From NCBI GenBank assembly GCA_963966185.1, contig CAWZYM010000123.1, positions 310,001 to 374,000 on the forward strand: a stretch of DNA of 64,000 bases, written 5' to 3'. Made by a program: the position numbers and the translations under genes. Positions 23,296 to 37,400 of this stretch are shown here, piece after piece. This DNA comes from Rhabditoides inermis. Lineage: Eukaryota > Nematoda > Chromadorea > Rhabditida > Rhabditidae. Under the pieces are notes generated by a model that was not told the DNA's origin, did no database searches, and saw only the letters and a list, made by a program, of their open reading frames with translations. The first letter of the stretch is position 1; every line of letters starts with the position of its first letter.

Positions 23296-26200
23296 AAGAG
23301 GGAGAGGGGGGAGGAGAAGTTGCAGACGACTCCCCTGCTGGACAGCTTCCTCTCTCAAGTAGTCTCGTGTTGCGGGAACGAGTCTGTGCCTGCCTCTGTT
23401 CTCCTCTCGCACCTTCCCCACCAATTGCTGGAGCACGCTGTGAACAGGGCTGTGCCGCTCGGCAAGGAACCTGTCGAGGAGGGCGCCGATGACCAGCTCA
23501 TGGGAGAGAGTGGTGCGTGGGGATGGTTGATGAAAAGAGCTGTGAGTATGTTTGATGGGAATGAATTGTGAGGATGAGGAGAGTTGGTTTGGATGAGACT
23601 TGAGACAGTAGCGTGGGCTTTCTTGAAGAATGATTATCATGAAATAGTGTGGAGTAGCTATATACTGTTTATTAACGTTTTTCACAGGCCGTTTTTATGT
23701 GCGTCTTATGAAACATAGTTGAGGTGAAAGTATGCGGTAATGCGACTCATTGCTACTCTGGTAGAATATTCGAAGTTGGCTGCACAATCCAGCGACGGTC
23801 TCAGGGAAGGCGAGTTGTTGACAGAGCTTGATGTTGTCCTCCAGGCTGGCCGTTCACTCGCTCGGTCCTCCTTCCCGATGTGGTCGTGCTGGCGATGCGC
23901 ACAGCCACTCGACTCATCCACACGCTGGAGACTATTGCAGAAAGCCAACACTTTGTGGTGGGTTTTATCGAATCCGACACAATTTTAGGCATGATGAGTA
24001 CTCATACAGTGGGAAATGAAGAGACCTTGGCTGGAATCAGTACCTCGTGACTGGCACTTGGTTTCCGCTTGTAGTCGACACATCTAAACACCTCTCTATC
24101 TCGCAGATCTCCCGCCTGTGTGCCCGTCTGTCGTCGCTGGACCGTCGTGGTGTGGAGGAGCAGGGTTGGATGGAGGAGCTGTTCGCACTCGGAGACGCAC
24201 TCGCGGAGAAGAAGGGAGGGGAGGAGGCGTTCGGGTGGGTCTGAGATGGTTATCAGTCGTGGTCGCCTACTGTTCATATATGTTCATTGGTAGTTTTTGA
24301 TCATCTGTCCACGTACTCCACTTCACACGTTCTATTTTCTAATTACTGAGCACTTGTACTAGTTCAGTGTTATATGTATTTCATTCCCTTTCAGTTGCGC
24401 GCTCTCTGTTCTGTGCCCGCTGCTGGCTCGTTTTCCTTCGAGTGAGCAGCTGATGCGACTCGTGCGATACTTCCACGGAAGGGAGGAGAACAAGGTACAC
24501 CGCGTAGTTGATTGACAAATTAAAAAAAGATATTACTTTATGAAAAGTCTTGCTGATTGTTTTGTTACGCCTGAAACAGAGAGTTTACGATACGTGATGT
24601 TCATCCGCTCATCGTGTTTTGTATTTCTGTCCGTGCAATTATTAGCGTGATTCAGTGATTTTCTGACAGCTGAAAACAATGGGAGATTACTCGACCAGAA
24701 GTCTGGCTGATTTTTGTTACCCCTGAAACAGAAAATTTACGAGAAATTGATGATGACATGGCAATCGATCGTTTTCCACTGTTACCATCGATCGTGTTCA
24801 GCCCGCGGTACTGGCCGCTCTATCGCGCCTGCTGCCCTCTGGATCCGCCGAGCCGACAGATTGTCTGGTAGGTGTTTTTTTTATTGTTGATGTTGCGTTT
24901 ATCTCATTACTCATAGAGAGTAACAAGGATATAGCCGTACCAATTGTTCTCACCCGAAAACAAGACAGAGCCTTGAATTATAACGACTGTGAAGAAAATG
25001 CTGGGGATGGAGCACAGGTTTACAAAGTGTGTTATTCGACTGCATGCCAATTTCTGGAAACGAGCTACTGTCGTCACGTCGAAAGTGATTGCAGGTGTTC
25101 CCGCAGCAGCCTCTGGAGAATGCGGAGGAGATGCGGGAGTTGGAGGAGGGCGAGGAGGCGATCGGGGAGAGGGAGCAGGAGGAGGAGGGAGAGGAGGAGG
25201 TGGGTGGAGTGTGGACTGTGGAAGAGGTTGTCATAGAGAGTTATGAATGTGATGATTGTTCACGATTCGTATAGCGTATTATGTAGTGTTGGGCAAAATC
25301 CTAATCCGAGTTGGATTTTGGATTTTGGATTTTGGATTAATCAAAATCCCAGATATTCAGGGTTTTGGATTTTGGATTAATCCGTAATCCAAAATTGTGG
25401 ATTTCGGGTTTTGGATTAACCCAAAATCCAAAATTTTTTCCAAAGATTTTGGTTTTCAGATTAATCCAAACTTTGGATTTTGGATTAATCCAAGTTTTAC
25501 ATTGTCTTTTTGGCATCTTTATGCCTTACTAATAGTATAATTTGGTGTTTTTGATGTTTCTGTAAAGTTACAAAGGCGCCGTTATAGATTAAAAGCTCAA
25601 ATAAAGTGAAATTTCATCATTTAAAACAACATTATTTTAACAATTTGTAAACGAGTAGATTAATCCAAAATCCAAAACCCGGATTTCTGGATTTTGGATT
25701 TTGGATTAATCCAAATCCCCAAAAAACTGGATTTTGGATTTCGGATTAATCTGAAATCCGAAATTTCTAAGATTTTGGATTAAGATTCGGATTAATCCGA
25801 TTAATCCGATGAATCCACGATTAATCCAAATTTGGATTAATCCTGCCCAACACTAGTATTATGAGCCGTTTCGGAAACGTATAATTGTACTGTCAGGAAG
25901 TGGAAGGCTCCCGCTCTCTGCTGGACCGTCTGGTTCCGCGCTCGCGCTGGCACTCTGTCACGGATGACTATGGAGAGGAGAAGGAGAGGAGGGAGCGAGA
26001 GAAGGAGAAGAGGAAGAGAGAGGGTGAGTCGGTGGCGATAGAGTAGAGTAGGTGGCATGTTACAATGCAGCTGTTTGACTGATACATTTATCTGATATGT
26101 TCATCTTTTGAGTGAGTAGATGAAACAGTGTGAACTGTAATCTATTCATGTGGTTGCAGTGACGTCACCCCCCTCGTCTGCCTCCCTGCCTTGGTCGGCG

Positions 26201-29200
26201 GCGCAGCTCACGCTGTCGGATGGCCACCGCGTTGTCGCCACCGATGGACTCACCCTCAGTGTGTGGATGAAGGCGCTCCACAGGAAGCAGGTTGGTCGTT
26301 GGTACCGTATCATACCGTACGCAATAGTGTCGTCGATGCATTTGGGTTCTTCTATGTCATTGTATGTTTCAGTCTGCGCACCGCTGGCTGCACCTCGTCT
26401 CGATCGGTGGCCGCGAGTTGGAGTGCTGTGTGCGCGTGTGCCCCCGCAATGGGGCTGTCAAGATGACGATGAGTGGAGGAGAGGGAGGCGCGGTCGGAAT
26501 GGCCAGGTGGGTGAAGCGGTGAGGGTTTTTGTTAGAGTAGTCTTTCAATCCCAGATAGTAAGTTGCTGGAAATGAGTCAAAGATGTTTATTGTTTTTTAT
26601 TAATTTCTTTAATTTAAAACATTATCATCGGGATTTGAGACCAGTATTAGAATACAGTTAGAAATAATATGAACCGGTAAACAATATGAGGCACTGGGAT
26701 AGGTCGGGGAATGGAGTGGTAGTGGTGGATTAGTGTAGGAAGGCGAAGACCTCCTCGTCTGTCAGCTCCTTCTCCGGAGGAGTAGGCTCGACGGGAGAGG
26801 TGGGGAGAATGAGACAGTCGTCGTCGGCGAGGAAGGCCGAGACGAACTCGCCAGCAGTCTGGAATGAGAGGGTTGGATGCGGAAGGTGGGACAGGGCATG
26901 GGTGCTTACCTGAATGGGAGAGACCGGCTGGGGAGAGTGGTAGACAGGAGGAGGCTGCGGAGGCGACTGGAGAGTGATGTCGTAGGTGAACTGCGGAGGA
27001 GAGAGCATGGCGGGAGGAGAGCTGGGGTGGACAGGAGTGGGCAGGCGAGGGTAGTAGTAGGACGGGGCACACTGCACAGGGTATAGCTCCTGCTGCGAGT
27101 AGAACTGAAAGGAACACGATTGAAATGATTCGGTGTACTTCGAGTGATTACCTGCTCATAAGCGGGATAGGTGAGGTCGGGGTAGTAGTTGAGGCAGTAG
27201 GGCTGCTGGACTTGGTAGGTGAGCTGGTTCGTCTCAGGGTACGGCTGAACGGCTACGGTGGAACGCCTGGGCTGGGCAGGAGAAGTGACACTCTTCATCT
27301 TGAGCTGCACCGGGAAGGCCGACTCCGGGATGGCAGGGATGCTGAAAAGAGTGGTGTGACTACAGTACCCCATCGAGGTCTCACCTCTCGTGTCCGGGAA
27401 AGAAGGTGTAGCGGCCGGTCTTGTCGCGCTTGAAGAACTGTATTCCGGCGACGCGGCTGTGGTGAACGGAGCTCAGCTCCCTAGCGATGGTGTAGAAGAC
27501 GGACTGGAAACAGCAATACATGGGTGACGGCATACTGTAACCTCATACCTTGTGGCTGGCCTTGGTCTGTCGACTGTTCCACTCGAGTTCGAAACGTGCG
27601 GTGAAGAGCTTGATGGAGAACTCGCCCGTCCAGCGCACCACGTCAGCGTAGTCGTCGTCCTCGAGCAGTTCGAGGATCAACTGGAAGTAGGCGTTCGTGT
27701 GGCAGCCTGAAATGGGACGATTGTCGATTGATTGGATGAGGACGGCAGATGGCACTCACGCTTGAGGACGCTGATAAGTTGGCGATGATGTTGCTGCTCG
27801 TTGGAGAGGGGCTGGTTGCGCAGACGGAGGACCAGGTCCTTTGGGGGAGAGGGAACCTGCTGGGCAGGGAGGATGTGCGTGTAAGGAAGCATGGTTGCTG
27901 AATGCGAGCCAAATCTCGCAGATCTGCTTATGTAGGGTCGGTCCGTTGGTACCTGCGGGCATATTGGCATGGTCTCAGCGTTGTTTTGGGTCAGTGGGTT
28001 GCCTGTGGCAGGAGAGGCATTTGTTAGGACGGCGAAGGCTTTGAAGAAAGACTGCTGTAGGGAAGGTAGTCGTGACAAGTATACTTACCGAGAAAAAATG
28101 GGTCAACAAAATGTAATTAGGACGAGGTTGTTGTTCTCATGGGAATATGATGACATGACTATGAAATGGAAGATTTCCTTTTTTTGCGAGAAGAATAACA
28201 TAAAACAGCTTGTTACAGTGAAACAGAAAATATATTTTAAAAAATATGTTTGGAAGTGAAACCGAATCTCAATCGTCATTGTTATGTGGAATGACGTCAT
28301 CAATTCACTGTCTTACTATTTCTGTTTCAGCCACCGCGTTCGCGGCTCGCTGCCGCACGGCAGGTGGACGCATGTGCTACTGGCGGTGCGACTCAGTCAG
28401 GAAGCGGCTCATGTGGAGGTGAGAAAGAGGGAGGGAGAGAGAGAGAGAGGGAGGGAGGGAGAGGGAGAGAGATTGTTATGTGTGCAGATCTGCGTGGGCG
28501 ACCAGTGGACGTCGCTCACCGTGCCACTCATCGTCAAGATCCGACCGCTCTCCTTCCCGCTCACTGTCGGGTGGGTGTGAATTATTGATTAGATTATTAG
28601 AGTTAGAACGCGTGTCTCCGTACTTGATTAGACAAAGTTTCGGGCGTGGGGGAAGTTGGGTAGAAGGTGCATTGTTAGAACACATCCAAGACACAGTGAG
28701 TGATTGACGGATATTGCAGATTCGGTTCTCGCGTCGAACCGCCGACCGCGCCGCACTACTTCATGAGCAACGTGTTCGGATTCAAGGGTGGGTGAGGCGA
28801 GTGATCATCAGGTGCTGGTGCAATCTCAGCATAGTCTTTGATCAATACGCTACCGATCTTTTTCGAGACCAAAGTTGTCGAGTAGCACTGTCGAGTAGTT
28901 TCATCTCACATACGTACTCGTATTCAGGCGTGCTGCCCGCCTCGTGCCGCCTGGTGCTGCAGTCTCTGGGCGCGGGTCTCTCCTCCCTGGCAGAGACCAG
29001 GATGGACGTCCTCGTGCCCGTCATGGCACACGTTGTCACGCGGTATAGTTGGTTCCCCGTTTTCGCGGTAGGCGATTATCTCTGGCCGAAAAAAATGACG
29101 CAGGCCGATGAGAAAATTATGCAAATGCGCCTCATTCCCAGGATTGCTATATATAGTTGAAAACTTCTGTAATAGGAGAAACAAATTCACAAATGTGCTC

Positions 29201-32200
29201 TCCGAAAGTTGTAGTGGGGGTCAAGAACCACCTACTGACGAAGTTTGAGCGATTTTCATGAAGCGACTGTGGAGTTATTTAGCGAACTGTGTCTTCTCAT
29301 AGGAAAAACTATTGTTCAACATCATACTATGATCTTAGTAATGTGCCAACTAAGTTCCTATATGTGTCAATAGACAACTGGTACTTGATATCGATCGATT
29401 TATCGGCTGGATTTTAAGATATGACTCCAATGTAATAAGCATTTTATTAATTATCTCTTCTCTGAGAAACAATTTGCAAAATCCGCTTTCCGAGATTTAT
29501 AGGGAACCCATCCAAGAACCTCATATCAATTTTTTGTGCAATTTCATGAAGTTTGGAAAGAGTTATTTCCATTCTTAGGTTCACGGATACTGTATCGAAC
29601 ACGCTTATTTGCATGTCATTTCCATAAACTTATCATCACTGATCGGTCAACAGACACCGGTCGACCGGTTTTGAGAGTGCGCAATGAAGAAAACGTCAAC
29701 TGTTCAACGCATCAAGTATGCGCTTGTGCATAATAAAAGAATGACGATTCACAACTTGCCTACCGCCAAAGCGGGGGAGCCACTATACGTTGCAAACAAT
29801 CAATAATCGATCAATCATTTATCCGGATTCGCTATATCTTTACTATACTGCATTCGGTACACCAACAAGGGCGAAGCGCTGGCAGAAACGCTGTTTCTCT
29901 ATTATTATTATTCGTTGTGTGAAAATATCTCTATACGATTTGAATGTTTGTACGAGCTGTACGATTTGAATGTTTGGATATCTATATTTGGTGAATCGTA
30001 TGTATCGTGCACTTGAAGTTGATATATACATGTGCATCTCATGCATCTTATCAGTTGAATTGTGCTGTAGTGAATGGAAGTATAATGGAATACTTGTACA
30101 TGTACCATACCAGTTCCATGTTTTCCTTGCAGTCGCCTGGTTTGCGAGCAGCGCGCGCCGCTGGAAGCAGTGCTCGCCGATGTGGGAAGGCACACGCACA
30201 AGCTGCAGGTAGATTATTGATTGATGGAAACGATCGATATCTCTTGTTTTGCAGCGCGGTGTGGTGTTCGTTGTGCGAGCCTCGTCGGCCGCCACCTTTG
30301 CCGTGTCCGTGCTCCCGGCAGACCTGGATCCGAGGGACGTGATAGCAGAGAGCGCGCTCAGCTTGGCGCACATGAAGGTGAGCGAATGGGAACACTCACG
30401 ATTAGAATGAATGTGCTTTTCCCGATCCATTATAGTAGTCTATATTCATGTCTCCATTCAGGACCACCCCGTCTCGTGGTGCACCCGCGTGGTGACCCGC
30501 TTCATCCCCTCTGTCGACACGGCCATCCAGCCAGTCGGAGGCATGGACATGATCGTATATCTATATGTCAAGGTAGGCGGTTCACGTATTACTAGAAAGT
30601 TTTTAATCTTCTCTTTTTTAACACATTATTGATTCAATTATTGTACTATCAAACTGTCTTCCAGACGGTGAACGATGGTCTATCCGGCGCCACACAGCTG
30701 GAAGCTCTACGACTACTACTCGCTGCTTCCAAGAGGGGAGGGGAGATGAGTGGACGGTGGGTGGAAAGAACATGGCGGGAAGTGTTCAAGTTCTGAATAT
30801 GTATGGACAAGGTATGTGTTCAGTGCTTGTTCCTTGCGCATCTCTCGTGTGATCGCGCGCGTGCTGGCCAGCGAGCGGGCCGTGCTCAACGAGGAGACGA
30901 TAGAGGTGGGTTGGGGGAGGGAGGGTGCAACAAGCAGGTGTACTGTAGGTTTCGTAAGAAAAATCATGATATGCGACCAAGTTGTGACTAATTTGTCACT
31001 TACACGCGAATGTGTGTAGAACGTAGACGGAAAAAGTATTTGAAGAATGTATTTTTTTAGTTGATCCTGTCCGAGTGTGTCAACTACCCGCACATCCACC
31101 CGGGCGATGTGCATTTGTATTCCACGATCAGGTGCGTCTGCCTCCCTCTCTCTCTCTCTCCCTCTCTCTCTCCCCTCTCTCTCTCCTCTCTCTCTCTCTC
31201 TCCCTCTCTCTCTCCCCTCTCTCTCTCCTCTCTCTCTCTCTCCCTCTCTCTCTCCCCTCTCTCTCTCTATGCTGTCTAATGCTCTCCCCATTCACAGTGT
31301 CCCTTCGACTGTGCGTGACCCGTGGCAGGCCGTGTTGACGGACCCGTGTCTGCTGCTCACCCTACTCGAAAGGGCCGAGGTGTGGAGGGGAGAGAGGTTA
31401 GTCGGAGGTCAGAGAGCCAACAAGCATTATCTTAACGCCTCACAAAGGAAGCACAAAATTTCATTGCGTGATGCTCTGCTTTTGCTGAACGTTAGTTGAC
31501 CAGATAACAAGGATTATTAGAATTCAAAGATTCAAGATATCTTCTTTTTTTCAAATGAAGTATCACTTTTTTATCCAACGTTTCGGCACTAGGCCTTCAT
31601 CAGGGATCGACAGAGCACACCTACAATCACAGATAAGCAATGAAAAACACCCTTTTTCCTTCTTTTTTTTGTTAGTGTTTGTATTCCCAGGTTCTCCGTG
31701 TACTGCTGGCTGGTGCAGCAGCTGTCTGTGTTGGTGGACGAGTCGACGTGCCAGCTGGCAGCCTTCAATCGGGAGAGGCTGGCCGCCGAGGGCGGGTTGG
31801 CCAGGATGACTGTGGTAGGGAGAGAGAGAGGGGGATGGGATGGTCGATGGTGTCATAGGGGGCATATATAGAGTGATAGAGGGCACAGGCCGATAGTGAC
31901 ACTAGATGCGATTAAATGATGTCTAGAAAATATGCGACGAGATGACTGCCGTACCGTGCACGGGGGATATCATATAGTTTTATGATGATTGAGTGAGATA
32001 CTCTAAAGTTTGAAGTGTTGATAGTTGTCTTGCAGTCATAGGTAAAAAGGGTGGGGGGTCCGGCTTCGCCGGAAGGGGGGTCCCCAACCCTCCCGGCTGG
32101 CCATATTATTGGAAGGGTCTAGGGGAGCTCGCTTGATGTGAGTTGAGGAGTGTACGGTAGTCGGTTCTGTTGGAGGGAATGGACGAGCAGTTGGCAAAAA

Positions 32201-34430
32201 TAGAAGAAAGAAAGATAGACACACACACACACACACACAACATAGACTTTTTGTAGATTCAATTTTACTTATATGCATTTTTATTGGGTCATTCTATGTG
32301 CTTCCTCGCTGAATGCGAGGAGTATACTGCTATGTGCTTCCTCGCTGAATGCGAGGAGTATACTGTAGTTCTAGATTCTGGAGTACTTATTCTAGGGGCT
32401 CGCTCGCTTGATGTGAGTTGAGGAGTGTACAGTAGTCGGTTCTGTTGGAGGGAATGGATGAGCAGTTGGCAAAAATAGAAGAAAGAAAGAGAGACACAGA
32501 CACAGACACACACATAGACTTTTTGTAGATTCAATTTTACTTGTATGCATTTTTATTGGGCCATTCTATGTGCTTCCTCGCTGAATGCGAGGAGTATACT
32601 GTAGTTCTAGATTCTGGTGTACTTATTCTAGGGGCTCGCTCGCTTGATGTGAGTTGAGGAGTGTACGGTAGTCGGTTCTGTTGGAGGGAATGGATGAGCA
32701 GTTGGCAAAAATAGAAGAAAGAAAGAGAGACACAGACACAGACACACACATAGACTTTTTGTAGATTCAATTTTATTTATATGCATTTTTATTGGGTCAT
32801 TCTATGTGCTTCCTCGCTGAATGCGAGAAGTATACTGCTATGTGCTTCTTCGGTGAATGCGAGGAGTATACTGTAATTCTAGATTCTGGTGTACTTATTC
32901 TAGGGGCTCGCTCGCTTGATGTGAGTTGAGGAGTGTACAGTAGTCGGTTCTGTTGGAGGGAATGGATGAGCAGTTGGCAAAAATAGAAGAAAGAAAGAGA
33001 GACACAGACACACACATAGACTTTTTGTAGATTCAATTTTACTTATGTGCATTTTTATTGGGTCATTCTATGTGCTTCCTCGCTGAATGCGAGGAGTATA
33101 CTGTAGTTCTAGATTCTGGTGTACTTATTCTAGGGGCACGCTCGCTTGATGTGAGTTGAGGAGTGTACGGTAGTCGGTTCTGTTGGAGGGAATGGATGAG
33201 CAGTTGGCAAAAATAGAAGAAATAAAGAGAGACACAGACACACACATAGACTTTTTGTAGATTCAATTTTACTTATATGCATTTTTTTTGGGGTCATTCT
33301 ATGTGCTTCCTCGCTGAATGCGAGGAGTATACTGTAGTTCTAGATTCTGGTGTACTTATTCTAGGGGCTCGCTCGCTTGATGTGAGTTGAGGAGTGTACG
33401 GTAGTCGGTTCTGTTGGAGGGAATGGATGAGCAGTTGGCAAAAATAGAAGAAATAAAGAGAGACACAGACACACACATAGACTTTTTGTAGATTCAATTT
33501 TACTTATATGCATTTTTTTGGGGTCATTCTATGTGCTTCCTCGCTGAATGCGAGGAGTATACTGTAGTTCTAGATTCTGGTGTACTTATTCTAGGGGCTC
33601 GCTCGCTTGATGTGAGTTGAGGAGTGTACGGTAGTCGGTTCTGTTGGAGGGAATGGATGAGCAGTTGGCAAAAATGGAAGAAAGAAAGAGAGACACAGAC
33701 ACACACATAGACTTTTTGTAGATTCAATTTTACTTATATGCATTTTTATTGGGTCATTCTATGTGCTTCCTCGCTGAATGAGAGGAGTATACTGCTATTT
33801 GCTTCCTCGCTGAATGCGAGGAGTATACTGTAGTTCTAGATTCTGGTGTACTTATTCTAGGGGCTCGCTCGCTTGATGTGAGTTGAGGAGTGTACGGTAG
33901 TCGGTTCTGTTGGAGGGAATGGATGAGCAGTTGGCAAAAATAGAAGAAAGAAAGAGAGACACAGACACACACATAGACTTTTTGTAGATTCAATTTTACT
34001 TATAAATTCTATGTGCTTCCTCGCTGAATGCGAGGAGTATACTGTAGTTCTAGATTCTGGTGTAAGTACTTATTCTAGGGGCTCGCTCGCTTGATGTGAG
34101 TTGAGGAGTGTACGGTAGTCGGTTCTGTTGGAGGGAATGGATGAGCAGTTGGCAAAAATAGAAGAAAGAAAGAGAGACACAGACACAGACACACACATAG
34201 ACTTTTTGTAGATTCAATTTTACTTATATGCGTTTTTTATTGGGTCAATCTATGTGCTTCCTCGCTGAATGCGAGGAGTTTACTGTAGTTCTAGATTCTG
34301 GTGTACTTATTCTAGGGGCTCGCTCGCTTGATGTGAGTTGAGGAGTGTACGGTAGTCGGCTCTGTTGGAGGGAATGGATGAGCAGTTGGCAAAAATAGAA
34401 GAAAGAAAGATAGACACAGACACAGACACA

Positions 34431-34482
<52 letters not shown>

Positions 34483-37400
34483 CTTTTTGTAGATTCAATT
34501 TTACTTATATGCATTTTTATTGGGTCATTCTATGTGCTTCCTCGCTGAATGCGAGGAGTATACTGTAGTTCTAGATTCTGGTGTACTTATTCTAGGGGCT
34601 CGCTCGCTTAATGTGAGTTGAGGAGTGTACAGTAATCGGTTCTGTTGGAGGGAATGGATGAGCAGTTGGCAAAAATAGAAGAAAGAAAGAGAGACACAGA
34701 CACAGACACACACATAGACTTTTTGTAGATTCAATTTTACTTATATGCATTTTTATTGGGTCATTCCATGTGCTTCCTCGCTGAATGCGAGGAGTATACT
34801 GTAGTTCTAGATTCTGGTGTACTTATTCTAGGGGCTCGCTCGCTTGATGTGAGTTGAGGAGTGTACGGTAGTCGGTTCTGTTGGAGGGAATGGATGAGCA
34901 GTTGGCAAAAATAGAAGAAAGAAAGAGAGACACAGACACACACATAGACTTTTTGTAGATTCAATTTTACTTATATGCATTTTTATTGGGTCATTCTATG
35001 TGCTTCCTCGCTGAATGCGAGGAGTATACTGTAATTCTAGATTCTGGTGTACTTATTCTAGGGGCTCGCTCGCTTGATGTGAGTTGAGGAGTGTACGGTA
35101 GTCGGTTCTGTTGGAGGGAATAGATGAGCAGTTGGCAAAAATAGAAGAAAGAAAGAGAGACACAGACACAGACACACACATAGACTTTTTGTAGATTCAA
35201 TTTTACTTATATGCATTTTTATTGGGTCATTCCATGTGCTTCCTCGCTGAATGCGAGGAGTATACTGTAGTTCTAGATTCTGGTGTACTTATTCTAGGGG
35301 CTCGCTCGCTTGATGTGAGTTGAGGAGTGTACGGTAGTCGGTTCTGTTGGAGGGAATGGATGAGCAGTTGGCAAAAATAGAAGAAAGAAAGAGAGACACA
35401 GACACACACATAGACTTTTTGTAGATTCAATTTTACTTATATGCGTTTTTTATTGGGTCAATCTATGTGCTTCCTCGCTGAATGCGAGGAGTTTACTGTA
35501 GTTCTAGATTCTGGTGTACTTATTCTAGGGGCTCGCTCGCTTGATGTGAGTTGAGGAGTGTACGGTAGTCGGCTCTGTTGGAGGGAATGGATGAGCAGTT
35601 GGCAAAAATAGATGAAAGAAAGAGAGACACAGACACACACATAGACTTTTTGTAGATTCAATTTTACTTATATGCATTTTTGTTGGGTCATTCTATGTGC
35701 TTCCTCGCTGAATGCGAGGAGTATACTGCTATGTGCTTCCTCGCTGAATGCGAGGAGTCTACTGTAGTTGTAGTTCTAGATTCTGGTGTACTTATTCTAG
35801 GGGCTCGCTCGCTTGATGTGAGTTGAGGAGTGTACGGTAGTCGGTTCTGTTGGAGGGAATGGATGAGCAGTTGGCAAAAATAGAAGAAAGAAAGAGAGAC
35901 ACAGACACAGACACACACATAGACTTTTTGTAAATTCAATTTTACTTATATGCATTTTTATTGGGTCATTCTATGTGCTTCCTCGCTGAATGCGAGGAGT
36001 ATACTGCTATGTGCTTCCTCGCTGAATGCGATTAGTATACTGTAGTTGTAGTTCTAGATTCTGGTGTACTTATTCTAGGGGCTCGCTCGCTTGATGTTAG
36101 TTGAGGAGTGTACGGTAGTCGGTTCTGTTGGAGGGAATGGATGAGCAGTTGGCAAAAATAGAAGAAAGAAAGAGAGACACAGACACAGACACACACATAG
36201 ACTTTTTGTAGATTCAATTTTACTTATATGCATTTTTGTTGGGTCATTCTATGTGCTTCCTCGCTGAATGCGAGGAGTATACTGTAGTTCTAGATTCTGG
36301 TGTACTTATTCTAGGGGCTCGCTCGCTTGATGTGAGTTGAGGAGTGTACGGTAGTCGGTTCTGTTGGAGGGAATGGATGAGCAGTTGGCAAAAATAGAAG
36401 AAAGAAAGAGAGACACAGACACATACATAGACTTTCGTAGATTCAATTTTACTTATATGCATTTTTATTGGGTCATTCTATGTGCTTCCTCGCTGAATGC
36501 GAGGAGTATACTGTAGTTCTAGATTCTGGTGTACTTATTCTAGGGGCTCGCTCGCTTGATGTGAGTTGAGGAGTGTACGATAGTCGGTTCTGTTGGAGGG
36601 AATGGATGAGCAGTTGGCAAAAATAGAAGAAAGAAAGAGAGACACAGACACAGACACACACATAGACTTTTTGTAAATTCAATTTTACTTATATGCATTT
36701 TTATTGGGTCATTCTATGTGCTTCCTCGCTGAATGCGAGGAGTATACTGTAGTTCTAGATTCTGGTGTACTTATTCTAGGGGCTCGCTCGCTTGATGTGA
36801 GTTGAGGAGTGTACGGTAGTCGGTTCTGTTGGAGGGAATGGATGAGCAGTTGGCAAAAATAGAAGAAAGAAAGAGAGACACAGACACAGACACACACATA
36901 GACTTTTTGTAAATTCAATTTTACTTATATGCATTTTTATTGGGTCATTCTATGTGCTTCCTCGCTGAATGCGAGGAGTATACTGCTATGTGCTTCCTCG
37001 CTGAATGCGATTAGTATACTGTAGTTGTAGTTCTAGATTCTGGTGTACTTATTCTAGGGGCTCGCTCGCTTGATGTTAGTTGAGGAGTGTACGGTAGTCG
37101 GTTCTGTTGGAGGGAATGGATGAGCAGTTGGCAAAAATAGAAGAAAGAAAGAGAGACACAGACACAGACACACACATAGACTTTTTGTAGATTCAATTTT
37201 ACTTATATGCATTTTTGTTGGGTCATTCTATGTGCTTCCTCGCTGAATGCGAGGAGTATACTGTAGTTCTAGATTCTGGTGTACTTATTCTAGGGGCTCG
37301 CTCGCTTGATGTGAGTTGAGGAGTGTACGGTAGTCGGTTCTGTTGGAGGGAATGGATGAGCAGTTGGCAAAAATAGAAGAAAGAAAGAGAGACACAGACA

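Larger units (their letters stand above)
16727..26022 (+). other. BEACH gene exons 1-29 (N-terminal helical region)
   Basis: Exons as read: 16727-16890, 17175-17300, 17435-17577, 17651-17767, 18143-18255, 18444-18530, 19360-19389, 19700-19801, 19849-19966, 20155-20225, 20317-20387, 20433-20528, 20881-20987, 21137-21262, 21391-21442, 21592-21693, 21739-21829, 22067-22170, 22306-22384, 22502-22580, 22675-22730, 23138-23248, 23326-23512, 23843-23956, 24108-24233, 24396-24493, 24801-24867, 25096-25200, 25897-26022. Boundaries are good to a few bases. The product is leucine-rich and helical with ARM-like runs ([48 protein letters not shown]). The last two exons encode a Glu/Arg/Lys-rich linker. 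Exon 7 is only 30 bp. Confidence 0.7.
26160..29041 (+). other. BEACH gene exons 30-35: concanavalin-A-like (lectin-type) domain
   Basis: Exons 26160-26290, 26372-26504, 28331-28419, 28488-28570, 28720-28789 and 28928-29041. The product has alternating beta-strand patterns typical of the lectin-like sandwich found N-terminal of [65 protein letters not shown] and [19 protein letters not shown]. The intron between the second and third exon carries a complete antisense gene. Confidence 0.7.

Noticed and set aside
25096..25260. Glu-rich frame continuing past 25200
   Set aside because: A GTGGGT donor ends the exon; the continuation is intron.
27893..28078. N-terminal extension of the nested ETS-like protein from an upstream in-frame ATG
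   Set aside because: The shorter start matches the paralogue's N-terminus and has a TATA-like element just upstream.
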